In this document: positions 43,640 to 55,195 of the stretch, one piece after another
Layout of the letters: every line of letters begins with the position of its first letter
How positions within the stretch are numbered: the first letter of the stretch is position 1
Source: Liriodendron chinense
Lineage: Eukaryota; Streptophyta; Magnoliopsida; Magnoliales; Magnoliaceae
Assembly: GCA_003013855.2 (NCBI GenBank)
Contig: ML058407.1
Location: forward strand, 3,162,001 to 3,226,000
Reading direction: 5' to 3'
Length of the DNA: 64,000 nucleotides
Notes under the pieces: model-generated
Databases searched by the model: none
Told to the model about the DNA's origin: nothing
What the model saw: only the letters and a program-made list of their open reading frames with translations
Made by a program: the position numbers and the translations under genes

Positions 43640-45204
43640 TTAAGGGAAATAACATAGCAGATGCTTTACATGCCAAGGGTGACGTACAGGTCTTCCTTGC
43701 ATATCTTCGAGATAATAGGTACCTGGTTGCACAATTTTGATAACTCGATACGGGCCTTCCCAATTTGAATCCAACGAACGAGCATGAATTCTGAGGTTTT
43801 GTCTAAGAACCAAATCACTGTGCTGGAAAGCTCTGGGCCGGACCTTGACGTCATGGTAGTGAGAAATACGCTGTTGATAGACTACTGCTCGAAGCTGGGA
43901 GGCGTTCCTTCGTTCTTCCAAGAGGTCGAGATGAAGCCTCAGACCTTCCTGATTATTAGTGGGGTCATACTGCTCGATCCGATACAAGGTCACCTAAACT
44001 TCGACTGGGACCACTGCGTCGGTGCCGAAAGCCAATGAGAATGGAGTTTCTCCGGTCAACGTGCGAGTTGTAGTTCTATAGGTCCATAAGACTTCCGGCA
44101 AGAGTTTTGGACAAATGCCTTTACATTCACCGAGCTTGGTCTTTAAATGATGTTTAATGATCTTATTCTCCGCTTCAACTTGCCCATTATCTTGAGGATG
44201 ATACGGGGAAGTGCGAACACTTCGTATCTTCCATTGTCACAGAATTCTGAGAACGCGACGTTATCGAATTGCCTTCCATTGTAGGTGATTATACTATGGG
44301 GAAGCCCATAATGGCATATGATATTTCTCCATACGAACCTGGTGGTCTGCTTTTCAGTGATTCTAGCTAATGGTTCTGCCTCGACCCATTTAGTGAAATA
44401 ATCAACTGCTATGATTGCAAATCTGTTCTGACCTTTCCCGGTGGGCAAAGGCCTGATAATATCGACTCCCCATTGGGCGAAGGGCCAAGGGCCATCTATT
44501 GGCGTCATTTGCTCGGACGGTATATGAGGTATAGGAGAATATCGCTGGCACTTGTCACATCTTTTGGAGAATTCAATTGCATCCGCTTTCCTAGTGGGCC
44601 AGTAATACCCCTGCCTCATTGCTTTATATGCTAAAGATCGTCCCCTAGGATGGTTACCACATGCCCCCTGGTGTATTTCATCCAGAACGCGGTGCGCTTC
44701 TTCTGAGTGAAGGCACCTCAAGTATGGTAAAGTAAAGCTCTTACGTAATAGCATTTCATTTTGTAAGGTATACCTGGCAGCGTGATGACGGATTTGCCGT
44801 GCAGATTTTTTATCATCTGGGAGTTGTCCATCTCTGAGATAAAGGACGATGGGGTCCATCCAACATGGGGAGGAATATACCGCGACCACTTGCTCGGAGG
44901 TTGTTTGACTGATACTTGGAGCATGAAGATGCTCAATGGGAATAGATTGCAATAACTCAGATTCTGGTGCGAAAGCTAGCTTTGCCAAAGAATCTGCGAG
45001 TTTGTTCTTCTCACGAGGGATGTGAATTATTTCATATTTCTTCAGCTTTGCGAGCAGGATGAGCACTCGGGATTTGTATAAAGCCATTCGTTCTTCTTTC
45101 GCCTCGAATTCACCGAGTACTTGGTTGACTATGAGCTGAGAATCACTATGAATAAGTAAACTTTGAATTGAGAGAACATTTGCTAGTTCGAGGCCGACGA
45201 TCAA
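43640..45204 (-). pseudogene. Tat-like RNase H tail and integrase with a lost catalytic Asp
   Basis: From 45204 down: GLELA...LLIHSDSQLIVNQV (RNase H), PREKNKLADSLAKLA, then the integrase zinc domain (H in EEAHRVLDEIHQGACGNH, CDKC) and QWGVDIIRPLPTGKGQ (first Asp). The second catalytic site reads IITYNGRQF where the family has IITDNG, so Asp has become Tyr. A frame break near 44190 precedes the last part (43993-43640) with ERRNASQLRAVVYQQRI and RPRAFQHSDLVLRQ...WEGPYRVI, the C-terminal integrase domain. Confidence 0.85.
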
Positions 45205-46609
45205 AGCCTCATATTATGCTTCGTTATTTGAGACGTGAGAGTCAAATCGTAAGGCATATTGAAAGCGCGACCCGTCAAGAGCAACTAAAATTAAGCCCGC
45301 TCCGCTACCGGTGGCCCGTGAAGACCCATCCACAAAGAGCGACCGCGGGGTCTAGTCGCTGGTCGTAGAGTTATCATTGGAGGAGGAATATGTGAATTCG
45401 GCAATGAAATCGGCCATGGCCTGACCCTTAATGGCGGTTCTTGGGCAGAACGAAATATCATGCTCGCTGATCTCAACCGCCCATTTAGTCAATCGCCCCG
45501 AAACTTCAGGTTTTTGAAGGACCTGCCTTAACGGATGATTTGTTGGCACCAATATAGCGTGGGCTTGAAAATAGGGTCGCAATTTTCGAGCGGCCGTAAC
45601 TAAGGCGAGGGCTAATTTCTCCATGTCAGAATATCAAGTTTCGGCATCTACCATTGCTCGACTAATATAATAAACGGGCCTTTGTACCCCAAAATTTTCT
45701 CTTAATAAAGCAACACTAACAGCCGTAGAAGACACAGATAGATAGAGAAGAAGTTGCTTGTGTGCAATAGGTTTCGATAAAATTGGGGGTGTACTCATAT
45801 ATTGCATCAGTTGTTGAAAAGCTTCTTCGCTACTACGGGGTCTATGCCCAGTCGGCTTTGGCGGTAGCTCGAAGGAGCTTAAAGAAGGGTAGGCACTTAT
45901 CAGAGGTACGAGAAATAAACCTGTTTAATGATGCAATACGACCAGCCAAACGTTGGACATCTTTGAGAGTGGACGGAGACTTCATTTCGATTAAAGCCTT
46001 TATTTTCTCGGGATTCGCCTCGATTCCTCTTTGGCCGACCATAAAGCCAAGAAACTTCCCAGCGGACACCCCGAATGCACATTTTTCTGAATTTAGCTTC
46101 ATCTGATACTTCCTCATTAAGTCGAAGGCTTCTCGAAGATCCGCAAGGTAGTCATTTTCTATGATGCTTTTCACGAGCATGTCATAGACGTAAACTTCCA
46201 TATTCCTACCGATTTGTGCGGCGAATATTTTATTGACCAGGCGCTGATAGGTGGCTCCTGCGTTCTTAAGACCAAAAGGCATTACCTTGTAACAATATAA
46301 GCCGCGGTCAGTGATGAAGGCAGTGTGTTGACTATCGGACTGATTCATCATAATTTGGTTATTACCAGAATAAGCGTCCATAAAACTGAGCAGGGCATGT
46401 CCCGCCATTGAATCAACCAACTGGTCGATACGCGGAGTCGGGAAACTATCTTTCGGGCATGCTTTGTTCAGATCAGAGTAGCCCACGCACATTCTCCACT
46501 TGCCATTAGCTTTTTGAACGAGGACGACGTTCGCGACCCATTCCGGGTAGTCAACTTCTTCTATGAAATTGACGGTCAGCAACTTCTCGACTTCAGTTTT
46601 AATTACCAT
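45205..46609 (-). pseudogene. Tat-like reverse transcriptase and RNase H start; YVDD box destroyed
   Basis: From 46609: KTEVEKLLTVNFIEEVDYPEWVANVVLVQKANGKWRMCVGYSDLNKACPKD, then FMDAYSGNNQI and MPFGLKNAGATYQRLVNKIF, all Tat-type RT. The catalytic box is YVYD instead of YVDD: the first of the paired Asp residues is Tyr. The CVDY block reads CVGY. The thumb and connection (LNRFISRTSDKCLPFF) end the first frame. After breaks near 45840 and 45640, 45624-45352 gives RPYFQAHAILVPTNHPLRQVL...GRLTKWAVEISEHDI and the start of RNase H. Confidence 0.9.
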
Positions 46610-47600
46610 TTACCTTTCTGCGGTGAAGGCACGTCGACGCTGGTGAACTAGTTTGTGCTTCGGATCCACATTCAAGCGATGCACTATGACACTGGAGTCG
46701 ATACCTGGCATATCACTATGGGACCAAGCAAATATGTCTTGGTATTCGGTGAGAAAACGAACCAAATTTTCACGAAATACATCGTTGAAAGAAGATCCAA
46801 CGTAGACCCTTTTGGACGAATTTTCTTCAGATAGGTGGATTGCTTCTGTTTCTTCCCCTGGGGTGCCTGATTGAAGAGCGCTCTCTCTTGGGTCCAACGT
46901 TATAGCTATCGGATGGTCTGATGAATCTCTTGTAACCATCATAATCGGCGTTGCCTGGGCCTTCTTTCGATCTTGTACAGCGATCTCATAACATGCTCGA
47001 GCTTCCTTTTTATTTCCATGTACAACCCTGACTCCATTTGGAGTGAGGAATTTGATGCATAGGTACAGGGGGTAAGGCCGCCCCTATCTTGTTGAGCGAA
47101 GGTCGACCCAAAGTGGCGTTATATGCTGATCTCCGATCCACCATGAGGAAATTAACGAAGATAGTAGTTTTTGCTGGGCTTTCTCCGAAGGTGATTGGAA
47201 GGTCGATGCTCCCTTCCGGTGCTACAACTTCGCCTCCGAAGCCGACGAGAGGAGTTAAGATCGGCTTGAGCAGGCTCCTGGCGAGTGCCATTTTATTGAA
47301 GGCTTCCAGGTAGAGAATGTCAGCGGAGCTACCTGTATCCAACATGATACGACGAGTCAAATAATTTGATACCTTTAATGCGACCACAATGGAGTCTTCG
47401 TGAGGGACATGAATCCCTTCTGCATCTTCAAGAGAAAAAGAGATCAGATGATGGCCGGGATTCGATACATCAAGCGTCTTTTCCAACCAATAGATATGCT
47501 GGGGCTTCTGAGACGCCTTGTGAGTATATGCTTTTCTTGATGCTTGAGAATCTCCCCCGCTAGCCGGTCCTCCGGTGATGGTCCGGATCTCACCAATGGG
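46610..47600 (-). pseudogene. Tat-like protease region
   Basis: 47486-47010 encodes ISFSLEDAEGIHVPHEDSIVVAL, RRIMLDTGSSADILY (aspartic protease DTGSS, intact), LVGFGGEVVAPEGSIDLPITFG and AYNATLGRPSLNKIGA. After a frame break 46942-46610 carries the protease-RT linker (NDVFRENLVRFLTEYQDIFAWSHSDMPGIDSSVIVHRLNV). The layout is that of a Tat-type polyprotein. Confidence 0.85.
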
Positions 47601-49156
47601 TTCAACGTCTTCTTGCGAAGTATGATTTTGAGGTGACTTCTTCTAGTGTGATGAGGCTTCCGTCCGTTTCAGTAACCGACCCTGTCGGGCTACATAGTCC
47701 CGAAGATGACCTTTCTGAATGAGGGCTTCGATGTGATCTCTCAGAGATATACAATCTTGGGTGTTGTGCCCATGATCTTTGTGGAAATAACAAAATTTAC
47801 TCTTATCTCATTTTTCAGGATCATATTTGATCTTTGAAGGCCACTTCATGTAAGGCTTGTGTTTGATCTTCATTAATACCTTCTTAGGAGATTGGATAAG
47901 AGGGGTATAATTATGATATTTACCAGAGTAAGGCTTCTTAAGGGAGCGGTCCCGTCGATCGCGTCAGTATTTCTTGTCAGGAAGAGAAATCTCCTCAGGC
48001 TTACGTTTCTTGCCCTGTACACCGTGACGTGCCAAAGCGACTTCTTCCGCATTGATGTATTTCTGGGCCTTTTGCCTGAAACTTCGTCATAGTTTTAGGA
48101 GGGTTCTTATCCAAGGCAAATCTGAATTTTTCACTTGTAATTCCGGCTATAAGGGCAGTGAGGCCTTTGTCTTCGGTGTAACCTTCAGTCCGGACGGCTT
48201 CTACAGTGAACCGAACTGTAAACTCCTTTATTGTCTCCCCATGCTGTTGCTTCAAGTCTATTAAACGAGATGCCGACTTTTTGGTACGGATGCTTCCCAT
48301 GAACTGAGAAAGGAAGAGCTCTGATAGTTGAGAGAAGGACCTAATGGATCGGGGTTTTAGCCCCCGGAACCATGTACGCGCTGCATCCTTTAGGGTTAGG
48401 GAAAAAGCCCTACACATAATTTCTGAACCATGTCCTTCCAGCTCCATAAGAGACTTACATGTCTCCAGATGTTCAAGAGGATAGCCAGTGCCTGTATACG
48501 GAGTGATGATAGGCGTGCGATACTTCTTAGGTAAGGGTGCTTCTATGACCTCGCGCGTGAAGGGAGATTCGAATCGATGTATTGACGCAACAGCAAGTGG
48601 TGGTCGACTCGTCCGATATCGCTGTTCCATATCGTCGAAGCGATCGTGGATTCTTTTGAGATCTCCTTCCCATGGTAAGGTGTAGCCTGAAGTTTCGACG
48701 ACAGACCCCTGAGATTGCTGTTGCCGGAAAGTACTGGAGTGTATAGAATGTGGAGGGGCTACCGAGACTTGATTGTCGAGTGGCATTCGATTTGAAGGAG
48801 GAGGATTTGGCTGGGTTTGTGGCTCGCCCGCAGAATGTCTGGAACCCACCGGTATAGGCTGTACCGGCGGCTATTCCAGAGGTTGCTGCTGCAGGTTCTG
48901 AAAAATGACGATCAAGCCGATCAGATAAGGCTTGAAACCCGGCTTTGAGAGTTAGAAGTGTGTTTCCGAGGAAACGCATAACGTCTTCTTGACTGCCGAA
49001 TACATTGAACAATGGGTTTTGTGATGGCGCGTTAGACTCCCCCCGGGGTATGCTTGTTGAAGCGGTCTGAGGGAGATTAGGCACTGGTTCGGTAACGTCA
49101 GGCGGAGGTAACGTCTGGCTTGAAGTGGAAGGATGAATCGTCATTTTGAGAGGCAT
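47601..49156 (-). pseudogene. Tat-like gag, frameshifted
   Basis: It opens MPLKMTIHPSTSSQTLPPP at 49156 with FNVFGSQEDVMRFLGN, shifts frame near 48850, and continues with GDLKRIHDRFDDMEQRY, YTGTGYPLEHLETCKSLMELEGHGSEIMCRAFSLTLKDAARTWFRGLKPRSIRSF and EFTVRFTVEAVRTEGYTEDKGLTALIAGI, the capsid-like gag domain. After further shifts near 48060 a zinc-binding motif occurs (CYFHKDHGHNTQDCISLRDHIE, about 47800-47720), typical of Tat gag. Confidence 0.85.
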
Positions 49157-49204
49157 AGTGGGAGATCACAATCAGTGATTAGAGTGGCTAATCCTGATGA
49201 CCTG

Positions 49205-49224
49205 TTCCCACAGACGGCGCCAAT
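49205..49224 (-). other. Primer-binding site of Tat-like element C
   Basis: The complement of TTCCCACAGACGGCGCCAAT is ATTGGCGCCGTCTGTGGGAA, the form common in plant gypsy elements of this kind. It lies next to the 5' LTR. Bases 49157-49204 are the short gag leader. Confidence 0.85.
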
Positions 49225-49225
49225 C

Positions 49226-49941
49226 TGTTTACGTCGAATTTCGTAACTGGATCCTCCAGACGTTCACCTTCCTTCAAGGTAACTTCCTTTCAAAACTGAA
49301 AGAACACGAGAAAAACTAAGGGTGGCCGGCGTCCAGCCGTTGGCCCTCCGAAGCTTAAGTCAGATGGGGCATGGTTGCAAAAGGAAACAACGGGATATGA
49401 GCTTAGGGATTGTGTACCTTTCTCATCTATGAGGCCATCTATTTATATAGATTCAAGTGATCTAATCTGTTACACAAGACGTTAAGATTACTGCTGATTT
49501 TCGGGGATAAGGTGTTTATCCTGTTGATCCTTAGATAAGGGAATGGCCTGGTCCAATTAGACATCTGGTCGATTACGTTCCCTGATGATGATCTCCTGAG
49601 GTTCGGAGCCACGAACAAAGATAAGCCCAAAATTGGTCTATATGGGCTGCTGGTACTAAAAAGGCGGGGGACGATCGGGCTTGGGGATAACTTCTCGCAT
49701 ATTGAGATGCAGAACTTTTCGACGACCACAAATCGAGATGTTCGCATATTTTGAAGTGTATACCGTACTTTCCCGATATGCGAGCCTCGACTAGAAGGGC
49801 TCGGTGGTTTGAAAGTTGCGTACCGTACTTTTCCAATATGTGAGCCTCAACCATGAGGGCTCACAGGCTGAATACTATCACAAAGGCGCTCGCAGGTCTC
49901 GAGTCTTCATTATCTTTGACCACTGCAATTTGGCTATAACA
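49226..49941 (-). mobile_element. 5' LTR of Tat-like element C
   Basis: 716 bp with TG...CA ends, a close match to 38388-39099. It is followed by the GTCAT target duplication. Confidence 0.9.
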
Positions 49942-49944
49942 GTC

Positions 49945-50438
49945 ATGGCCCCGAAGAATTCTTTTGAAGCTTCTTCTTCTCATCAGCAATCATTTTACCT
50001 GAAGAATTCCAAATTCTTATTTTGCTCGTAGGCTTTTTCGGAGATTTCTTGATATCCTGAATCACCCTGATCAATGGAAACAATTGTCAACTATTCAAGA
50101 GGAGATTTCTTTCGCTGCCACTCTCCTTCGTGCTAACTCTTCTGTTTTTACTATCTCTATCTCAGATCTACTTTTTGAAGTTTAGAAATTAGAGGAAATG
50201 CAAGACATTTCCGCTGGTTTATCTCCATTAATATCTGCAGAAGATGAATTATCTTTGCTAGAGGGTGCTGAACCATTCGTCATGGACTCTTTTCTTGACC
50301 AATGGGATGATGTGCATATCGCATCCTCTTCTCTAGCCGATCATAGAGCTCATCATGACCTCTTGATAAGGACACAAGAACATTTAAAGTCTACCAGCGA
50401 AGAAGGCACACACCACAAGCTTCTTCCTTGTGGTTAGG
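49945..50438 (+). pseudogene. Antisense ORF of Tat B, split from its promoter by Tat C
   Basis: The ATG at 49945-49947 overlaps the GTCAT duplication, so Tat C landed on the start codon. The reading gives MAPKNSFEASSSHQQSF; after a frame change come RRFLDILNHPDQWKQLSTIQEEI and SDLLFEV, a stop, and an acidic part (ISAEDELSLLEGAEPFVMDSF...DQWDDVHI). It is not recognisably the Transposase_28-like protein of A and C. Function is unknown. Confidence 0.45.
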
Positions 50439-51280
50439 CGATAATTGAGGAGCATTGAAGACCCTACGCACGTGATTACATGTGATTTGGCACATGAAGA
50501 CACGTGTGTAGGATGGAAGAAAACTCGACTGAAGATTGTCGGGCGCCCGACCAAATTGGTCACTAGGTGCCCAAAATTCTCCGATTTTGAAGATTTGCTT
50601 GCTGATCGTTTTTAGTCCTTGTCGGGCGCTCGACCAAATTGGTTATCGGGCGCCCAACCACCGCGTGAACTATTTTTTTAACTTGTTTTTTACTTAATTT
50701 TTAGCGGTATTTTGGTACTTTTATGTTTTCTTATTACTTATTTAAGTGGGCTAAGCCCTAAAGACAAGATTAGTTAATTATTACTGAAAAAACAAACCTC
50801 TTTGATGGCCTCTCTCTCCTCTCTCTCTCTCTCATGGTGCTTCTTCTCTTTCCTTGATCTCCTTCCTCTAACTTCTTCTTGTGCCCCTCCAAATTCTTCA
50901 AGGTAATTATCTTTCTTCTTTCTAGTTCTCGTTTTGCTAATCCTTCTTCGATTAAACTTGAGAATCGACCTAAACCCTAAATCGTCAAATTCTCAAATCC
51001 CTAATCCAAGAACTTCCTGATTCTTCGGACTAGTGATCTACATTGATCAATTGGGTATGGCCATGCAAGATCGGGAGGTCCTATCCCTCGTCGGATCCAA
51101 TCCTAGCTATACTTGAAACTCAAACTTTGTGGTTGTGATGGTTGGCCTGATCCATTGCAAACTCCTTGTAAATTTTCTTAAATTATAATGAGTGATTCTG
51201 AATTTTAGATTATTTATTTCTTTTATTTTTCACTATTTAATTATGTTCATGAGCTTGCATCATAATTAGGGCATCCTACA
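50429..51280 (+). mobile_element. 5' LTR of a Reina/CRM-like chromovirus (element D)
   Basis: The right end GCATCCTACA (51271-51280) is fixed by the PBS eight bases later. The left end is uncertain; TGTGGTTAGGCG at 50429 is the most likely start. U3 has palindromes GGGCGCCC or close variants starting at 50541, 50565, 50624 and 50648. Then come an AT-rich promoter-like stretch (50690-50760) and a (CT)n tract (50810-50835). Bases 50840-51280 are leader-like with no gene. Confidence 0.55.
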
Positions 51281-51287
51281 TCAAATT

Positions 51288-51298
51288 TGGTATCAGAT
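51288..51298 (+). other. Primer-binding site, initiator tRNA-Met type, partly mutated
   Basis: TGGTATCAGAT matches the initiator tRNA-Met complement for ten bases. Confidence 0.7.
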
Positions 51299-51559
51299 AA
51301 TAGGCTTGCATGGTTTTGTCTAGATCGGGTTATCAAATTAGAGTTTTGATTTTTTAGGACTGTTTTAGGAAAGTTTCAAATTTAGAAAGTTTTCAATTTT
51401 AGAAAGTTTCCTAATTTGGAAAATTTCCAGATTTGAGTAGTTCCCTGTTTTAATTCATTAATTGTCAGTTCATCATAGTTTAAATTCATCGCATTCATCT
51501 TGTGAGTTGCATATCCATAGTGGTCAAGTTGGGTAGAATTTGGTTCAAGTTTTACTTCT

Positions 51560-52700
51560 ATGCCCATGAGAAGAGGTAGAGGTTTCAAACTTCAACCCAC
51601 CATGAACAACGAGCAGTTATTTGAGCAACTTGCTCAATTGATACAAAAGATAACTGCTTTAGAAACGAGTCAAAATCGTGAGTTCGCTTGCCTGGATAAC
51701 CAACTCACCACCACCATGACTAAGGTCGAGCAGTTAGAGGCATCCCAATGGGAGAACCCCGCTGTTGGGGATGATGCGCACTCCCAAGTGGGAGGGATCA
51801 TTGAAGAACGCGCTCCCGCACGTGGAAACAATAGTGGTAGAGATCGTGGAACCTGTCGTGGTGCTGTGCGAGAGGTACAAGCCACACATGATCATCAAGA
51901 CTGTTACAATCTAGATGAACGTGCAATGAAGAATGTGAGAGTGGAGGCCGAGTTTTGATGGACGTCTGGACCCTAAGGCATTCCTTGACTGGATTGTTGA
52001 CATGGACCACTACTTTGAGTGGTATGGCATGTCAGAAAACCATCAAATGCAGTTTGCAAAGATGAAACTTGTGGGCCAGGCCAAGTTGTTTTGGACTAAC
52101 ACTGAGTGAAAGATAGAAAGAAATTAATAATCTTAGATTGGTATTAAGTTGAAATCCACTATCACAAATTGGTATGAGATGAAAGAGAAGTTGAAGGAGA
52201 AATATCTTCCTCTCTCATACCGACAACAGCTCCTTGACCAGTGGCAATCCTTTCGCCAATGGTCAATATTCGTCGCCGACTACATCGCCAAATTTGAGGA
52301 ATTTATGATGCGATGTGATATTAATGAGGACCCTCTAATAACGCTCTCGTGTTTCAAGATGGGCATTTGAGCGGATCTTCAGTGTGAGCTTATGACTCGC
52401 CCCTTAACGAACTTGGATGAAGCATATCAAGTTGTGCAGGAACTAGAGCAATACCTGAAAGCTCCTGTCATTAGATGTTTTGAATCCCGAGACTCTAATG
52501 CTAGATTTGGTTCTCAGGGAACTAGACCTACGTTAGCAGTCAACCTAGTGCACAGGCGACTGTTCTGTCTAAGCCTAAGGAGGACAAGGGCAAATGGGTT
52601 CTTAGTGCCAGTCCTAGTGGGGGTAGCCATGTGAGGTGCTAGGAATGTGGGAAAATCGATCACATTTCCAATCAGTGTCCCACGAAGAACCGTGAAAAAA
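51560..52700 (+). pseudogene. Chromovirus D gag with zinc knuckle, frameshifted
   Basis: The frame starts MPMRRGRGFKLQPTMNNEQLFEQLAQLIQKITALE with an N-terminal coiled coil and an RG-rich patch. A frame shift near 51955 leads to FDGRLDPKAFLDWIVDMDHYFEWYGMSE and MKLVGQAKLFW. A second shift leads to WYEMKEKLKEKYLPLSYRQQLLDQWQSFRQ and YIAKFEEFMMRCDINED, the capsid-like domain of plant chromovirus gag. A zinc knuckle lies at about 52640-52685 (C.ECGKIDHISNQCP). Several stops show it is dead. Confidence 0.8.
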
Positions 52701-53520
52701 CCTTAGTTGTAGGCGAGTCCCACGAGGGTATTGATGACCAGGGTGATTATGAAGTAGAAGAAGATCACCTTGAAGGAGGTCTTACTAATGAAGACGAATT
52801 AGGCGATGAAGCAACGCTTGTAGTATTCAGGTGTGTGCTATCTTAGTCTAGGAGTACTATTGATTGGTGTTGAAACACTATCTTCTATACTCTTGCCAAG
52901 TGTGGAGAGAAAAATTGTAAGGTGATAGTGGACAGTGAAAGTTGTCAGAAGGTGATTTCCGCTAACACCTTAGATTGTCTGAAGTTGAAATCCACACCTC
53001 ATCCTGACCCATACAAAGTTTCTTGGGTTGATAAAACCTCTCTTCCTGTCACCCATCAGTGTTTAGTTCCTATCGAGTTTAGGTCATACAGGGAGTCCCT
53101 ATGGTGTGATGTGATGCCTATATTTGTTGGACATATTATCCTAGGTAGGCCGTGGCTATTCGACAATGACGTCACGATCTTTGGCCGTTCGAATGCGTGT
53201 ACCTTCATTATTTTCTTTCGGGACTATATTAACGTCCGTATCATTGATGCTTGTGTCTTGACTATTCCTGCGCCCTTTTGATTGGGAGAAAGCTCGTTCA
53301 TTCAAGGTTTTTGGCGATCAAAATATCTTGCCTTCGACTTCTTGAATAATATTTCTTGATAAATTGGCCATTAATTGAGATGCCTATTCCTTTCCGTCCT
53401 AATCTGCAATTCTGTATGCCCAATTAGAGAAGACTTCAATGACGACATATGGATCATCTCATTTGAGTTTGAACTTGCCCCCTGTCTTGTAGATCATTAT
53501 GATGGGTCTTTTGAGCATCA
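52701..53520 (+). pseudogene. Chromovirus D protease region, truncated before RT
   Basis: An acidic linker precedes the protease: KVIVDSESCQKVISANTLDCLKL, then HPDPYKVSWVDK and GHIILGRPWLFDNDVTIFGRSN, as in Reina/CRM chromoviruses. The active site reads DSE where DSG is expected. The frame stops at 53279-53281. A short unclear tail follows, and at 53521 an Athila-like LTR begins; no RT or integrase of this element is in the window. Confidence 0.75.
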
Positions 53521-54942
53521 TGTTGAACCTCCAATTTATACACTGCATAGCCCACTACATCACATTATATGCATGGTTTTCATGTTTATAAGGCCCATCT
53601 AATGTGTGTTTTGTGATTGTAGGGATGAGAGCGGACTTCACCAAATTGGGGACTAAAAAGAGTCAATTGAAGCCATTGGATGAAGATTGAAGAAGGACTA
53701 AAGAAAGTAGAAAGAGAGGAGAAGAAAGGAAGAAAGAAATCCAAGGAGAAAGCAGGAAACAGAAGCCAAGACCGGTCGTGCGACCAGTCGTCCATCGCCA
53801 GGACCAGTCGTGCGACCGGTCCGATTGTGCACAAAGGAGGATTTTTCACAGAAGGTCACTGGACCATTCACGACCGGTCGTGCGACCGGTCGTCCGATGC
53901 CCAGACCGGTTGTGCGACCGGTCCTTGAATTAAAAGTTTAAATCAGAATTTTGGCAAAACTCTTTGGACTGAAATTGACGTTTTGTGACCGGTCGTGCGA
54001 CCGGTCGTCAGGGAGCTTAGACCGGTCGTCTGCATAACAAAGCTTCTCCAAGAAGCTCTGAGATTTTCTGCGTAGTGCGTAACCTTACGCAATTTCTGGA
54101 TGTTTCCGACGCAAGGGGCTTTCCCACTATAAAAGGACACCTAGGGGCTCTTCCTAGGTCATCATAGAAGCCAAGGAACGTCGTGGGAAAGGACGGAAGC
54201 CGTCGTGGAGCGTCTGCAACCCTCCAAACTCCGGTTTTTCTAGTTTTTATGCTTTCTTATTTGAGTTCTAGTTGTAGTATGACAATGCTCGGCTAGAATC
54301 TCTCAGGTAAGGCTGAGAGGTGAAGCTTGTAGCTAATTTCATGTTTAATTCAAGTTAATTCAAGTAATTTTCAATTCAAGTTTGGATTTTACATATTCTA
54401 GTTTTTCAAGTTGGTAGTTTGAGATGTTTTATGAGAGTTCATGTGCTCCGGACATGAATTCCTTGCAATTCTCTGAGATTATCATATGTTGTGGTGTTTA
54501 GATTCGAATTTTTGTAATCCTTGAGCAGGCCATAGTCCATAGGCATGGCTGTTACTCTGAAGGCTATGATTTCGAATTCTACATGTGTTGAATGGGGACT
54601 AGAACTTGGAAGTTCAACTTGAATGGAATTAAATGGGGACTTGAATGCTTTATTTTCCAACTAGATGAGAGATAGGACTTCAAATCTAGTTGTGTTCTAT
54701 ACTTGGATTGATTGTATTGACATGGGATTGCTACAAGTGGATCCTTGAATGCCTTAGTACTTTAAATTACTAGTTTTTGTTAAGTTACTATTTTAGCATA
54801 AGTATTCCAATTGAAACTCATATCTATTGCAAACTGAGTTGCTGGAATAGTTTGAAAGTTGTTTCTAATTCCCTATGGATTGACCTCGGTCTTACCGAGT
54901 TTTATTACTATATCGCAGCCTTACACTTGAGGAGAGCGAACA
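53521..54942 (+). mobile_element. 5' LTR of Athila-like element E (GACCGGTC subfamily)
   Basis: It begins TGTTGAACCTCCAATTTATAC and ends GAGAGCGAACA, and is followed by a PBS. It is closely related to the solo LTR at 41083-42523. It has palindromes at 53770-54027, CTATAAAAGG at about 54128-54137, the leader hairpin (54299-54320, one mismatched pair) and the U5 end TTACTATATCGCAGCCTTAC. It interrupts chromovirus D after CATCA (53516-53520). Confidence 0.85.
53770..54027. repeat. GACCGGTC palindromes in groups of four (element E 5' LTR)
   Basis: Copies, some with one mismatch, start at 53770, 53782, 53802, 53814; 53872, 53884, 53904, 53916; and 53987, 53999, 54020. Spacing within groups is 12-20-12 bp. 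The spacer before the third group contains AAAACTCTTTGGAC (53957-53970). Confidence 0.9.
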
Positions 54943-54946
54943 AGTT

Positions 54947-54966
54947 TTTGGCGCCGCTGCCGGGGA
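54947..54966 (+). other. Primer-binding site, tRNA-Asp type (element E)
   Basis: TTTTGGCGCCGCTGCCGGGG matches the complement of plant tRNA-Asp apart from one or two bases, a few bases after the LTR. Bases 54967-55195 are leader without a gene. Confidence 0.85.
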
Positions 54967-55195
54967 ATTTAGATAACGGTTTTCAAATTGTTTTAGTGGC
55001 TGTAGAAGTAGAAGTAGATAGGTTTTCTGATTTTTTTTTTAGAACTAACAAATTATTTTGTATTGTAGGATTTCTTCTCTAGTTCAAGCACATCTGGTAA
55101 TACCTTTCTAACTTAGCTTTTTACAGATTTTTCGATTTTCAGATTAATTTCAGATTTCTAAGATTTAGGTTTAGTCAGTTTTTGGTTGAGTGGTT

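Larger units (their letters stand above)
38388..49941 (-). mobile_element. Tat-like Ty3/gypsy element C, full length (11.55 kb) with antisense gene
   Basis: LTRs of 712 and 716 bp begin TGTTTACGTCGAATTT and end GGCTATAACA, flanked by a perfect GTCAT duplication (38383-38387 and 49942-49946). On the minus strand PBS, gag, protease, RT, RNase H and integrase occupy 43640-49224. Between integrase and the 3' LTR lies an antisense gene on the plus strand (39572-43244), the layout of Tat-lineage elements with an extra antisense ORF. An Athila-type solo LTR sits in the antisense gene. Several frame breaks and lost catalytic residues show that it is dead. Confidence 0.9.
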
